DNA from: Girardinichthys multiradiatus | Lineage: Eukaryota > Chordata > Actinopteri > Cyprinodontiformes > Goodeidae | Assembly: GCF_021462225.1 (NCBI RefSeq) | Contig: NC_061806.1 | Span: 5,204,734 to 5,268,733 of the forward strand | Direction: 5' to 3' | DNA length: 64,000 nt | Shown here: positions 45,670 through 57,332 of the stretch, piece by piece | How positions within the stretch are numbered: the stretch's first letter is position 1 | Layout: every line of letters starts with the position of its first letter | The notes under the pieces: model-generated | What the model was told of the DNA's origin: nothing | Seen by the model: the letters and a program-made list of their open reading frames with translations, nothing else | Databases searched by the model: none | Program-made: the position numbers and the translations under genes

Positions 45670-46480
45670 GATTATTTTGCTGTCTTTGCTGTCTTGCTTC
45701 CAGAATATAAGATCCACCAGGACAACAAAGGACCAACACTGGTGAGACACCCAGATAACATGGAGGGTGGTAATAACTCCAAGCACGATGAGGGTTTCAT
45801 TTTGCCAATAAATGTAGCCAAGTCATTACATGTAATTGTTGAAAAACAAGTAAATGACTCCAGGCACTGAGCACCATCAACATAAAAAGAGGAGATTTTT
45901 GATTTGAAGTCCATTACCTTATTCGCGAAAGAATAAAAAAAAATGTGTTGCAGTCATTATTAGAAAGTAACACAGCATAGTGAGGTGGGGGATGCACAAT
46001 ACTGTTCATAGTGTCAAATAATACCCTTGGGCTTTTCCTGCTATGGTTAATTAGATTGCTGAAATAAGAGGATCTAGCCTATTTCCCTGACTCATTATAA
46101 GAGTAAAGAAGCTCTTTGAAGTATTCACAATCGACAACTAAACCCATGGACTTACACCATCTTTCTGCTTTCCGATAGGAACGTAGAAGGCCACGAGTCT
46201 GATTGTTTAACCAGGGTTAACAAGAGATGAAAGGGTCACATCTACATCTGTAAGGAGCAACCTGATTGAAAATGGCAAAGCAGTGTTTATTAAAAGAATT
46301 AAGGAGGAGCTCAAAGTTATCATGAGAAAAAGATGTAAAAATTTAGAAGAGAAGAAAACTTGAAAATAACAGAATCATCAAGAAAGTGCCTGCACCTAAG
46401 ACAAAGTCTGAGTAACAAGCAACATTAATGGAGACTGACTTACAATCATTGAAGACCAGAGATGGCAAAAGTACTCTGTA
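45670..46480 (-). pseudogene. LINE ORF2 linker fragment
   Basis: The minus frame 45914-45672 and adjoining pieces resemble the zone between endonuclease and RT: 'RVLFDTMNSIVHPP' is followed by 'FANKVMDFKSKISSF'. No catalytic motif is present and stops occur. It resembles the remnant at 568-1350 in type. The 220 bp before it (45451-45669) hold nothing recognised. Confidence 0.5.
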
Positions 46481-46489
46481 ATTTTCTCT

Positions 46490-46722
46490 GGTCCCCTCCC
46501 TGATCTGCCCAGTGACGACATGTTTAGCTACATGCTGTCATTCAACCGCTGGCTGTCTAGGTGGTGTCCAGAAAACGATGTGGGTTCCATTGATAATTGG
46601 TGAACATTTTGGGGAAAACCTGGTCTGATCCGGAGAAACGGCAACCATCCCACTTTGGATGGAGCAGCTCTTCTTTCTAGGAATCTGGCCGAATTTATTA
46701 GTTCTCCAAAACTCTGACAACC
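46490..46722 (+). pseudogene. L2-type ORF1 esterase (SGNH) C-terminal scrap
   Basis: Plus-strand reading gives '[20 protein letters not shown]' and 'NGNHPTLDGAALLSRNLAEF', the end of the SGNH-hydrolase-like domain known from ORF1 of L2 LINEs. The usual D-x-x-H dyad reads N-G-N-H here. One in-frame stop is seen. It lies about 200 bp upstream of the ORF2 endonuclease of the same orientation. Confidence 0.6.
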
Positions 46723-46919
46723 CAGGGTTCAGACCAGGAAGCAGGGTCGTAGTTTAACACTCCTCTCTGCAGCTTCTGTACTGCTACCAACCCAATACCC
46801 TATTAAGACAGTGTCTGGCCTATGGCCAAAATTGAATATATTAAAAAATAATGTAACAGGAGGAAATTAGGAAAATCTCATAAAAATAAACACAACTCAG
46901 ACAAAAAAGAAAAATAAAA

Positions 46920-49630
46920 CAATTAAATGTGGCTTACTGAACATGATATCTCTCTCTTCAAAGACTTTGCTAGTTAGTGACCTGATTTGTGAAAATCAGA
47001 TTGATTTATTTTGCCTCACAGAAACCTGGCTGCAGCAAGAGGATTATGTTACTATAAACGAGTCAACTCCTACTAATTATTAAAATTTTCACATTCCTCG
47101 AAATACTGGGGGAGTAGCAACCATCTTTCAGACCGATTTATTGATTAGTCCCAGCCCAATCAATAGCTACAACTCTTTTGAATATTTAATCCTTAGTTTT
47201 CCTCATCCAAATTGCAAAGCACTAAAACCACTTCTGTTTGTTGTGTTGTACTGTCCACCACGTCCTTACTCTCAATTTTTAGATCAGTTTTTAGACCTTT
47301 TATCTGATTTAGTGTTAAATACAGATAAGGTTATTATAGTGGGGGATTTTAACATTCATGTTGACACTGAAAGTGATAGCCTAAATATAGCATTTAATGC
47401 TATCTTAGACTCAATTGGCTTTGCCTAAAACATTAACAAACCTACCCACCTTTGTCTTCATTCTCTGGACCTTATGCTGACATATTGAGTGTAAAGACAT
47501 AACAATATTTTCTCATAACAATGACCATTTCTTAATAACCTTTGAGTTTAATTTAACCGAGTACTCCACACCTGAAAGAAAATTTCATTATAGTCAATCA
47601 TTATCAGACAATGCTGTAACAACCTTTAAATAATCTGTTCTACTTTTAATTTCCTCATTATCACAGAAAAACACAGTGTAGGGCAATAATTTTATTTCTT
47701 CCCCTTCACAAACTGATTCTCTTGTTGATAGTGTTACTTCATCATTGCGTGGTACATTAGACAATGCAACCCCCTTGAAAACGAAGGTAATCATTCATAG
47801 GAGGCTGGCTCCCTTGTTTAATTCAGAGCTGCGTACTTTAAAGCACAATGTTAGAAAATTGGAGAGAAAGTGGTGCTCTACACACCTAGAGGATTCCTAC
47901 TTAATCTGGAAAAATAGCTTACTGTTGTATAAAAAGACACTTCGCCAAGCCAGAACAGCTTATTTCTCATCATTAATAGAAGAGAACAAGAATAATCCTA
48001 GGTTTCTCTTTAGTACAGTTGCTAAATTTACACAGAGTCATAGCTCTGCTGAGTCATCCATACCCTTAGCTCTCAGCAGTAATGCCTTTATGGGATTCTT
48101 CTTAAATAGAATGGATTCTATTAAAAATAAAATCTTTGACATGAAGATGATTACTTCATCCTCAGCAAGTGAGACAACATTGGGAATAACTACAGAACTT
48201 GATCTGTGTTTGGACTGTTTTGATCCTGTGGACCTTCCAGAGTTATCAGAAATATTAGCTTCATCTAAACCTTCAACTTGTATGTTAGACCTAATCCCAA
48301 CCAAATTAGTTTAGGAAGTGTTCCCTCTGATTACCAACCCCATTTTAGATATGATAAATCTATCGTTAGTAAATGGATATGTACCATAAGCTTTTAAGGT
48401 AGCTGTAATTAAACTTTTCCTAAAGAAACCTTCGCTTGATCGAGATGACTTGAAAAATTACAGACCTATATCCAATCTTCCATTCTTATCCAAAATTCTT
48501 GAGAAAATAGCTGCTTATCAAATGTGTGAGCATTTACACAGCAATGACCTGTTTGAAGAGTTTCAGTCAGGCTTCAGAGCTCATCATAGCACTGAAACAG
48601 CTCTGCTTAAAGTCACTAATGGTATTCTTATGGCCTCAGAAAATGGTCTTGTGTCTGTACTTGTCCTCTTAGATCTCAGTGCTGCATTTGATACAGTGAA
48701 TCACAATATTCTCTCAGAATGGCTGGAATGTGCTGTAGGGATCAGGGGAACACGCTAGGCTGGTTTAAATCTTATTTGTCTGACAGATTTCAGTTTGTTC
48801 ATGTAAATGATAAATCATCTTTAATCTCCAGGGTTAATTGTGGAGTACCACAGGGTTCAGTACTTGGGCCAATTCTCTTTACTATATATATGTTTCCAAT
48901 AGGTCAAATTGTCAGGTAGCATAGGATAAATTTTCACTGTTATGCTGATGACACTCAGCTTTACTTATCCATGAATCCCAATGAGCCCAACCAGTTAGAT
49001 AGACTACAAGCATGTCTTGAAGACATAAAAACTTGGATGACTTTAAAGTTTCTGCTTCTAAATTCAGACAAGACAGACGTTGTCGTCTTTGGACCGGAAT
49101 CTTTAAAAAAGAAACTGCTTAGTCAATCACTTAACCTGGATGGCATTAAATTGACCTCCGGTAATAAAGTAAAAAACCTTGGTGTTATTTTTGACCAGGA
49201 CATGTCATTTAAATCCCATATTAAACAAGCTTCTAGGATTTCCTTCTTTCACCTCTGGAACATTGCCGAAATTAGAAATATCCTATCCAGGAGTGACGCT
49301 GAAAAACTAGTCCATGCAATTGTTACTTCAAGGCAGGACTATTGTAATTCTTTACTATCAGGATGTCCACGAATTGCAGTTAAAACCCTGCTGTAGCAAG
49401 AGTTCTGGTTAAAATTAAAAAGCGAGATCATATTTCTCCTACTTTAGCTTCCTTTCAATGGCTCCCTGTTCAATCCAGAATATAATTTAAAATTCTCCTC
49501 CTCACATATGAAGCCCTTAATGATCTAGCTCCATCATACATCAGAGATCTGATTGTTCCATATGTTCCAAACAGAGCACTTCGTTCTCAGACTGCAGGTT
49601 TTTACTGGTGATTCCTAGAGTCTCTGTAAG
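46920..49630 (+). pseudogene. L2-type LINE ORF2: endonuclease and RT, decayed
   Basis: The endonuclease shows '[13 protein letters not shown]' (Glu) and 'KVIIVGDFNIHVD' (Asp/Asn). The linker 'LRTLKHNVRKLERKW' lies in the 189-codon frame at 47745-48314. RT blocks follow: 'LKNYRPISNLPFLSKILEKI', 'FQSGFRAHHSTETALL', '[16 protein letters not shown]' (motif A), '[13 protein letters not shown]' and 'YADDTQLY' (motif C, 48941-48952). Stops and frame changes separate nearly every block. The 3' part near 49560 shows the L2 C-terminal block and enters the palindrome. Confidence 0.9.
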
Positions 49631-50205
49631 TAGTTCAATTCAGTTTATTTATATAGCGCCAATTCACAACACCTGTCATCTCAAGGAACTTCACAAAAGT
49701 CAGATACATACATTCCAATTAATCCTAATCATTAAACAGTGCACTCAGATTCAGTTATTTATTCAAATTGGATAAAATGTTTTTCTGTCTAAGGAAACCC
49801 AGCAGATTACATCCAGTCAGTGACTTGCAGCATTCCCTCCTCCCAGATGAGCATGTAGAGACAGTGGCAGTGGACAGTGCATTGTCCACTGTCAGAGACT
49901 TGCCTACAAGTCTCTGACTCGATGCAATCTGCTGGGTTTCCTTGGACAGAAATTTTTTTTATCCAATTTGAATAAATAACTGAATCTGACTGCACTGTTC
50001 AATGGTTAGGATTAATTGGAATGTACTGTATGTACCTGACTTTTGTTAAGTGCCTTGAGACGACGTGTTGTGAATTGGCACTATATAAATAAACTGAATT
50101 GAATTGAATTGATTTACTTCTAGAGACTCTAGGAACCAACCGTAAACCTGCAGTCTGAGAACGAAGTGCTCTGTTAGGAACATATGGAACAATCAGATCT
50201 TTGAT
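49548..50205. repeat. Large palindrome, arms about 300 bp
   Basis: The left arm (L2 3' end, then 'ttcaattcagtttatttatatagcgcc' and on to 'gaaacccagcagatt') is mirrored by the right arm ('aatctgctgggtttcc' back to 'atggaacaatcagatc'). The centre is near 49875 with a short imperfect spacer. The symmetry includes both the inserted SINE-like sequence (about 49634-50113) and the flanking L2, so it is not simply the inverted repeat of one element. Confidence 0.85.
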
Positions 50206-50234
50206 CTAAACTCAACTGAATTGAATTGAATTAT

Positions 50235-51050
50235 TCCCAGTCTGTCTTTTTCATCCTGCTTTTGTTTATTATTTTCTCTGGTTGTTTTCTAGTTTATGTT
50301 CACTACATCAAGTTTTCTTCCGATTAGTTTTTATCATTGGATTTCTGTTATCAGCTTCTGTTATTCTGTCCACCTGCACTAAGCAATCAGCCTACTGGTT
50401 TCACCTGTACCATGCTCCATTTATACTCCATCAGTTTGTTTGTTCATCGTGGGAAAATCACCACTTCTGTTTGTACCCTACGTCTGTTCATGTTTTGTTC
50501 CTGCCTCCACCTTGGAGTGAAATGGAGTTTAAACGAAAATTCAACATGGAAGACTCATCACCCCGTCTTGTCCAATCACTCCTCACTGGCTGCTCCAATC
50601 AACGGCAGGTCCGCACTCCTCCTCGGCCAATCATCTCCCAGGGCATCACTTTTAAAGACCTTCTGCATGGAAGACACCGCTCTTTTGCTGAGCTTCGACC
50701 CTCCTCCACCCCTTCTCCACCATAGGCTCCCAACTCCTTCCATACCATGGCCTACGCCACCACTAGGATTGGATCCTGGGGGGGGGGAACACGTACCTAA
50801 TCATAATCATAAGATGTTTTTTCAAACTCATTTTCATCCTCAGCGTTCACGTCTCCCTCAGGGGTCCGAGCGCCAAAGAAATAATCTTTCAATAATAAAC
50901 TCTTTAACCGTCTTCTTGTTGTTTCTCCATTATGTGAGTCTTTCCAGGTTGAATTGCTTTGCTTTGCTTAAAAATAAACTGTTTTATTTACGGTTATGAT
51001 TCCTGTCTGTCTGTATTCTGGGGTCCTCCGCCACACCAGCCTTGACAATA
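50235..51050 (+). mobile_element. LTR-like repeat
   Basis: The block has TTTAAAGACC (TATA-like, near 50650), two AATAAA signals (near 50893 and 50972) and ends CCAGCCTTGACA (51048), an LTR-type right end. The matching TG start was not found; the left border is placed where 'cccagtctg' begins. A partial inverted copy is at 53812-54240. A long plus frame across it is not protein-like. Confidence 0.5.
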
Positions 51051-52480
51051 GGTTAGTTTTTCTCTTTTGTTTACGACCTGCACTGTGTTGGTAGAAGGAA
51101 GATAAAACAATAACTGACTCGGTCCAGTTTTTTTGAAAATCAAATTTCAGGCAGGATAATATACATTGAACTGAACGGAAGTCTTGCTTAAGCAGCTGGA
51201 TACTTCATTTGAGTTTTGGTATTCTTAGCAATACAATTGCTTTAAACAATTTAAATGTATTTTTTTGCATAATTATCAACATGAAAACTTCAAATCTAAC
51301 AGGAAATTCACTCATCTTATCATCACACCAAACTCTTTTATTAAGCCTCAGCAGAAGCTGGTTCTAAAGGTTCTTAGAATGAAGACGTGCCCTTTTGGAT
51401 CTGAAAATGAGTCCTGCAGTCCTAAAAAGCCTATAACAGACAGCTGAGGCAGGCAGGGGTGTGTTTAGCTTCAGTGTCAAATTGCACACTGATGGGAAAG
51501 ATTTAAGGACATTCATAGTATCAGCTGGGCAGGCCAGGTGTGAAACATTCCAGTCTTCTCACGAGGATGACTTCATCATCAAGCAGGGAAATCCTCAGGC
51601 ATTAGTTTTGTATTTATCACTATTGTTTTATTTATTTGTGTTGTTTTTTTGTTGCTGTGGATGCTGCTTTAATAGCCTTCTATTGCACTCAGTGCAAACT
51701 CAGTGTTCATAATATATGTAGCATTAAGAATTCAGTTGTTTATTCAGATACTGAATGTAAAATGTATTGAATGTTTGTAAATGCATTGGAATGCATGCAT
51801 ATTTATTTATATACATTAAAGTATATTTGTTTAACTTTATTCAAATATTGACATTTATGTAAATATGGATTATTAAGAGTATATTTTATACTGATTAGAT
51901 GTGTACACATGACAAATTTGATTATGACTAGTAATTAAATTAAGGGTTCTGTTTATTAAATTCAGGCCAGGTACACCCAGTTGGGTGAATTGATGGCGAG
52001 CTACTAAACCCGGAGCGAAAGAAACCTTCACCAGACTTCAGCATTGGGTCCTGCGGGTCTGGTACGAGGCTATTGAACCCTGTTCTTTTTTTTTCTTCCC
52101 TTCATTTTTACTCATACATACTCACCTCAGCTTCAGTTTATGGACTACAACTATCTTCCTGGATTGCTCTCATATGGACATTCAGTTCATGGTCTCAGAT
52201 GAATCCACCCTGCAACAGCCCAGGCATGAAGCTTTCGCAGATTCCCTTCTCTACGAAGCCGATGAAACAGCACAAGGAAACCAGCTCTTTTACTCCGCTA
52301 CCACCGATGGGTCTTCCAAACTAAATTCAGATTGAACAGGAAACAATGGGAGTATTCTGGGGCCTGGACTGCACTTATGCGACAGTGGAAAAACAACGGC
52401 TTTTTGTTGACTCTGGAGGTGATCCATTACAGATTTGATAGTGAGCAGCCAGACAAAAATTAACAAAAACAGCGAACATA
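51051..52480. other. No gene recognised
   Basis: About 1.4 kb of mixed sequence. Short plus frames at 51265, 51461 and 52073 show no recognised domain. The stretch 51960-52440 is less AT-rich but has no convincing splice-bounded exon. Confidence 0.4.
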
Positions 52481-53729
52481 CAGGGGTTGGACAATGAAAC
52501 TTAAACACCTGTCATTTTAGTGTGGGAGGTTTCAAGGCTAAATTGGACCAGCCTGGTAGCCAGTCTTCATTGATTGCACATTGCACCAGTAAGAGCAGAG
52601 TGTGAAGGTTCAATTAGCAGGGTAAGAGCACAGTTTTGTTCAAAATATTGAAATGCACACAACATTATGGGTGACATACCAGAGTTCAAAAGAGGACAAA
52701 TTGTTGGTGCACGTCTTGCTGGCGCATCTGTGACCAAGACAGCAAGTCTTTGTGATGTATCAAGAGCCACGGTATCCAGGGTAATGTCAGCATACCACCA
52801 AGAAGGACGAACCACATCCAACAGGATTAACTGTGGACGCAAGAGGAAGCTGTCTGAAAGGATTGTTCGGGTGCTAACCCGGATTGTATCCAAAAAACAT
52901 AAAACCACGGCCTCCCAAATCACGACAGAATTAAATGTGCACCTCAACTCTCCTGTTTCCACCAGAACTGTCCGTGGGGAGCTCCACAGGGTCAATATAC
53001 ACGGCCGGGCTGCTATAGCCAAACCTTTGGTCACTCATGCCAATGCCAAACGTCAGTTTCAATGGTGCAAGGAGCGCAAATCTTGGTCTATGGACAACGT
53101 GAAACATGTATTGTTCTCTGATGAGTCCACCTTTACTGTTTTCCCCACATCCGGGAGAGTTACGGTATGGAGAAGCCCCAAAGAAGCGTACCACCCAGAC
53201 TGTTGCATGCCCAGAGTGAAGCATGGGGTTGGATCAGTGATGGTTTGGGCTGCCATATCATGGCATTCCCTTGGCCCAATACTTGTGCTAGATGGGCATG
53301 TCACTGCCAAGGACTACCGAACCATTCTTGAGGACCATGTGCATCCAATGGTTCAAACATTGTATCCTGAAGGCGGTGCACCAATACACACAGCAAAACT
53401 GGTGAGAGATTGGTTTGATGAACATGAAAGTGAAGTTGAATATCTCCCATGGCCTGCACAGTCACCAGATCTAAATATTATTGAGCCACTTTGGGGTGTT
53501 TTGGAAGAGTGAGTCAGGAAACGTTTTCCTCCACCAGTATCACGTAGTGACCTGGCCACTATCCTGCAAGAAGAATGGCTTAAAATCCCTCTGACCACTG
53601 TGCAGGACTTGTATATGTCATTCCCAAGATGAATTGATGCTGTATTGGCCGCAAAAGGAGGCCCTACACCATACTAATAAATTATTGTGGTCTAAAACCA
53701 GGTGTTTCAGTTTCATTGTCCAACCCCTG
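52481..53729 (+). mobile_element. Tc1-like transposon, complete ends, defective gene
   Basis: CAGGGGTTGGACAATGAAAC opens the element after TA (52479-52480), and the inverted copy CATTGTCCAACCCCTG closes it before TA (53730-53731). Length is 1249 bp with inverted repeats of about 30 bp. A 5' fragment of the same family is at 18160-18459. Confidence 0.95.
52667..53677 (+). pseudogene. Tc1-like transposase lacking second catalytic Asp
   Basis: A 281-codon frame opens MGDIPEFKRG and includes the helix-turn-helix region ('TASLCDVSRATVSRVMS'), D152 ('LFSDES') and E273 ('SPDLNIIEPLW'). The expected 'FQxDNAPxHTA' block reads 'YPEGGAPIHTA': a short in-frame deletion has removed the second catalytic Asp. 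A TGA ends the frame at 53512; the usual C-terminus continues in frame beyond it to 53677, with one further stop. It is catalytically dead on two counts. Confidence 0.9.
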
Positions 53730-53811
53730 TATATAATAGACAATGGAATGGACAGGAGGAGACACAGCTAGACAGAGGCTCTTATACAGCCTCTAGCATA
53801 CTATTGTGATT

Positions 53812-54240
53812 TCAACCTGGAAAGAGTCACAAAGAGAAGACAGAGATGCAATTGGAAAAGTTTATCAGTGAATATTTATATCTCTGGCGCTCAGACCCCA
53901 GTGGAGAAACATGAATGCTGAGAATGACATGTGCTTGAACGAACATCTTAGGGTTAGATTTAAAGATGTTTTCCCTCTGAGATCCGATCCTAGTGGTGGA
54001 GTGGAGGCCTGAGGAGATTTGGAAAGAATTTGGAAGCCAAATGGTGGAGATGGGGTGGAGGAGGGTCAAAGTTCAGCTGCAGAACAGAGGGTTCCATGGA
54101 TGAAGATCTTTTAAAGCGGAGCCTTGAAGGATGATTGGCCGGGAAAAGATGCAGACTTCATGCTGTGGAGCAGAGCCGCATGGAGGAGTAATTAGACAAA
54201 GCTGGAGATGATGGTGAGTCTTCCATGTTGAATTTTCTTT
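53812..54240 (-). repeat. Inverted partial copy of the LTR-like repeat
   Basis: The reverse complement aligns with 50531-50955 from 'gaaaattcaacatggaagactca' to 'ctttccaggttgaa'. By eye the copies are clearly diverged, with several small indels. The pair flanks about 2.9 kb that includes the Tc1 element. Confidence 0.8.
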
Positions 54241-55104
54241 AAACTTCATTTTATGTGACTAACAACTTGTTGCATAACTGAGAAGTGAAAAAAATCATCA
54301 AGAGTTACGAATGGCCTTTCCTTTATCCAGACAGAGAGCTCTTATTGTTAGCCATTGCAACATTGAGCATTATTTTTCCTTGTAAATGTTTTCTGTTAGC
54401 TTCCCCAAGATTAAAGTCAGTCAATAAAAAAATATGAGAATGGAGCCATTTACACCTGGTATTATAAAGCTTCTTGGCTAATGTGACAAAAAACAAGCCA
54501 AATTACTCAGCTTTAATATGATTTCACAGTTCATCTTGCTTTGTATTCATGAGTCGTCTGATGCCACCTCCCTTATCTTAATTCAAATAAACAGAGCTAA
54601 TAAAGCATTGCTTCATGGCTTGTGTATCGAGCGTTAATATATTATTCAGAACCATTTTAATAAAACTTACCATAGCAGTACGTACTTTCTAATACAAATG
54701 TGCAAATCTAACAACAGAGTTAAGCACGTGAAAAAAGTTGCAAATTAATCACATGCTCAGATATGACATTTTTAATGATGAGAAGTAATAATGCTCGGCT
54801 CACACAAATTACTGGCTATAAGTGAATAAGGCGAATTTTAATCTGCTTGAGTATGATCAGCCACAATGTGACATACAGGGGGAATGGAGAGTTGGACCCC
54901 CTGCTAATTTAGGCTAATACCCGCCTAAATAAGGTAAAAACGCCAGTATGGGTATATAAATCATTTACAGTGCTTTAAAAAGGATTTTCCACTTTAAGGA
55001 TTCTCTCGCTTTTTGGTCAAACATAAATGTTTCAAATCATCAATTAATGTTTACATGAGAAAAGGCAACCCTGAGGAGATAAATACATGTAGTATTCAAT
55101 TCAA
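54241..55104. other. No feature recognised
   Basis: AT-rich DNA without useful frames or repeats that I recognise. Confidence 0.4.
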
Positions 55105-55722
55105 TTACATTTGAATTCAATTCAAAAATACTTTATTAATCTCATAGGCAATTAAATGTTGTTGTAACTCAGAGGTTTCTTCAAAGAGTTGCAGATGCTG
55201 ATAGCTGTGAGGAGGAAGGAACTTCTGCAGTCCTGTGTCTTACAGCAGATCTAAAGACATCTGACTAGAGACACTATGTTGTTGAATGACAGTCGGATGA
55301 ATAGGATCGTCGTGGGTTCTAAACAAAGTTCTTCATTTTATGAAGAATCCTTCTTTGCACAATCATCCCTGGAGAATTTAGAGGAATTCCCAGAAAAGAG
55401 ACACCCTTCTTTATTAGCTTGTTGAGCTGTTTTAAGACACTGGCTCTGGTGCTGCTACCCCTCTCTACAACAGACATAGAGAAGATATGCAGATTTTTGC
55501 TGGAAACACTGAAAGACATGCTTCCTCAAGAAGTACAGTCTGCTCTGTACCTTCTTGTAGATAGCTTCACAGTTGCATCTCCAGTCCAATCTGTTGTCCA
55601 GGTAAACCCCAAATAATTTATAATCCTCCACCAACTCCACTTCTTCTCCACGATTGAAATAGTGTTTGACCAATGCTTGCTTTTCCTAAAATCCACATTT
55701 ATCTTCTTTGTTTATATGGGAT
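55105..55722 (-). mobile_element. LINE 3'-end fragment, head-to-head with the next LINE
   Basis: From the tail (TTCAAAAATACTTTATTAAT, near 55122) the minus strand reads back through the RT C-terminus ('YKLFGVYLDNRLDWRCNCEA', near 55600). It ends about where the plus-strand LINE begins. It is a 5'-truncated, more diverged copy of the same family as 13028-18142. Confidence 0.85.
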
Positions 55723-57332
55723 TATTTGGGATTCTAGAATTGCGCCGCTCAAGGTGGCAGCAGGTTGGAGTAGCTCTGTTACTTTTGATTCTGATTTATT
55801 CTTTTTTGGGAACTATTCCTCTTGTGGTGGATACAGTTGATTTTTTTTGTATGACTGTCCACTCCAGTGTCGGATGCTGCGCAGCCTGGAGGATTTTTCT
55901 TAATACGTTCTATTTTTGGACATTTGTTATGATGCATTGCCATGGCAACGGGGTTGTTTCTTACAACCGGGAGCAGCTGATTAATATCTCAAAAGCTCAA
56001 ATAATACTTCAGCTACAACCCCAAATCCCTGATGAGTTGAAAAGGAGACGCCGTGGATGCAGAGCAGGAGCTAAGAGAAGAGAGAGAAGGAGGACGTTCA
56101 AACCATCTCTTCCGTCGATTTTGATGGGCAATGTGAGATCGTTGGGAAACAAGTTGGATGAACTCCAAGCCCTACAAAGGACCCAGCCAGAGTACCGGGC
56201 ATGCAGTATTATGTGTTTTACTGAGACATGGCTGCAGGATCATATCCCCGACTCCAGCGTCTCTCTGCTGGGCTTTTTAACCATACGAGCAGACAGAGAT
56301 TTAAAGAGGAGCGGCAAATGTAAAGGAGGTGGACTGGCAGTACTTGTGAACAACAGATGGTGTAATCCAGGACATGTTACTGTGAAGTGGCATCTCTGCA
56401 GTCCAGATATTGAACTGTTGGCAGTATGTTTTCGTCCATATTATTTACCCAGAGAGTTCACCAGTGTTATTTTGGTAACAGTTTATGTTCCACCTTCCGC
56501 TGTTTCTGACACTGCATGTGATGCCATCAGCTCAGTTGTTGCTAAGCTACAGACACAAAACCCCAATGCTTTTGTGGCAATTTCTGGTGATTTTAACCAT
56601 GCTTCACTCTCTGCTACACTTCCAACGTTTCAACAATTTGTCAGCTGCTCTACCAGAGAAAACAAAACATTAGATTTGTTTTATGCAAATGTCAAGGACT
56701 CATACATCTCTACAGCACAACCTCCTCTAGGCAAATCAGAACACAATCTTGCTTTTCTCTGCTCAAAATATAAGCCCCTTGTTCAGAGACAACCTGTAAT
56801 AAAGAGGACTGTGAGAAAATGGTCACAGGAAGCTGAAGAAGCTCTGCAAGGTTGCTTTGAGGCTACAGACTGGGACGCACTGTGCCAGCCACATGGAGAG
56901 GACATCAATGCCATGACTGAGTGTGTAACCGACTATATAAACTTCTGTGTGGATAACATCATCCCCACCAGAACCGTGAGATGCTTCCCCAATAACAAAC
57001 CTTGGATCACCAGTGACCTGAAGGACCTGCTTAACAAGAAAAAAAGAGCCTTCAGAGAGGGAGACAGAGAATTATTGAGGATTATACAGAAGCAACTTAA
57101 AGTCAAGATAAGAGACAGCAAGGAGGTGTACAAGAAAAAGCTGGAGAGCAAGCTCCAGCAAAACACTATCAGAGATGTGTGGACAGGGATGAAGAAGATC
57201 ACAGGCTTCAAGCAGAAAGAAGATCAGACCGATGGAGGTCTGGACAGAGCCAATGAACTGAACACATTCTTCAATATGTTCAGTTCAGAAACCAGCTTCG
57301 CATCCTCCTCTCCTGCTCACAGCCAAACATAA
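55662..57332 (+). pseudogene. LINE endonuclease and linker, 556-codon frame
   Basis: The first Met lies in the adjoining fragment, so the native start is unknown; LINE sequence starts near 55725. The APE domain shows 'LMGNVRSLGN' (about residue 153), 'CFTETWL' (184), 'ISGDFNHAS' (307) and 'GKSEHNLAFL' (356). The last normally reads SDHN, as in the minus copy, so the catalytic Asp is changed to Glu. The basic linker follows ('MKKITGFKQKEDQTDG'). A stop near 57331 separates it from RT. Confidence 0.85.

Noticed and set aside
50337..50999. 220-codon frame in the LTR-like repeat
   Set aside because: Shares its sequence with an inverted repeat copy that is not open, and contains polyadenylation signals; not protein-like.
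52073..52440. Possible host exon in a less AT-rich stretch
   Set aside because: No frame with recognised domain and no consistent splice sites; frames stop early in every phase.
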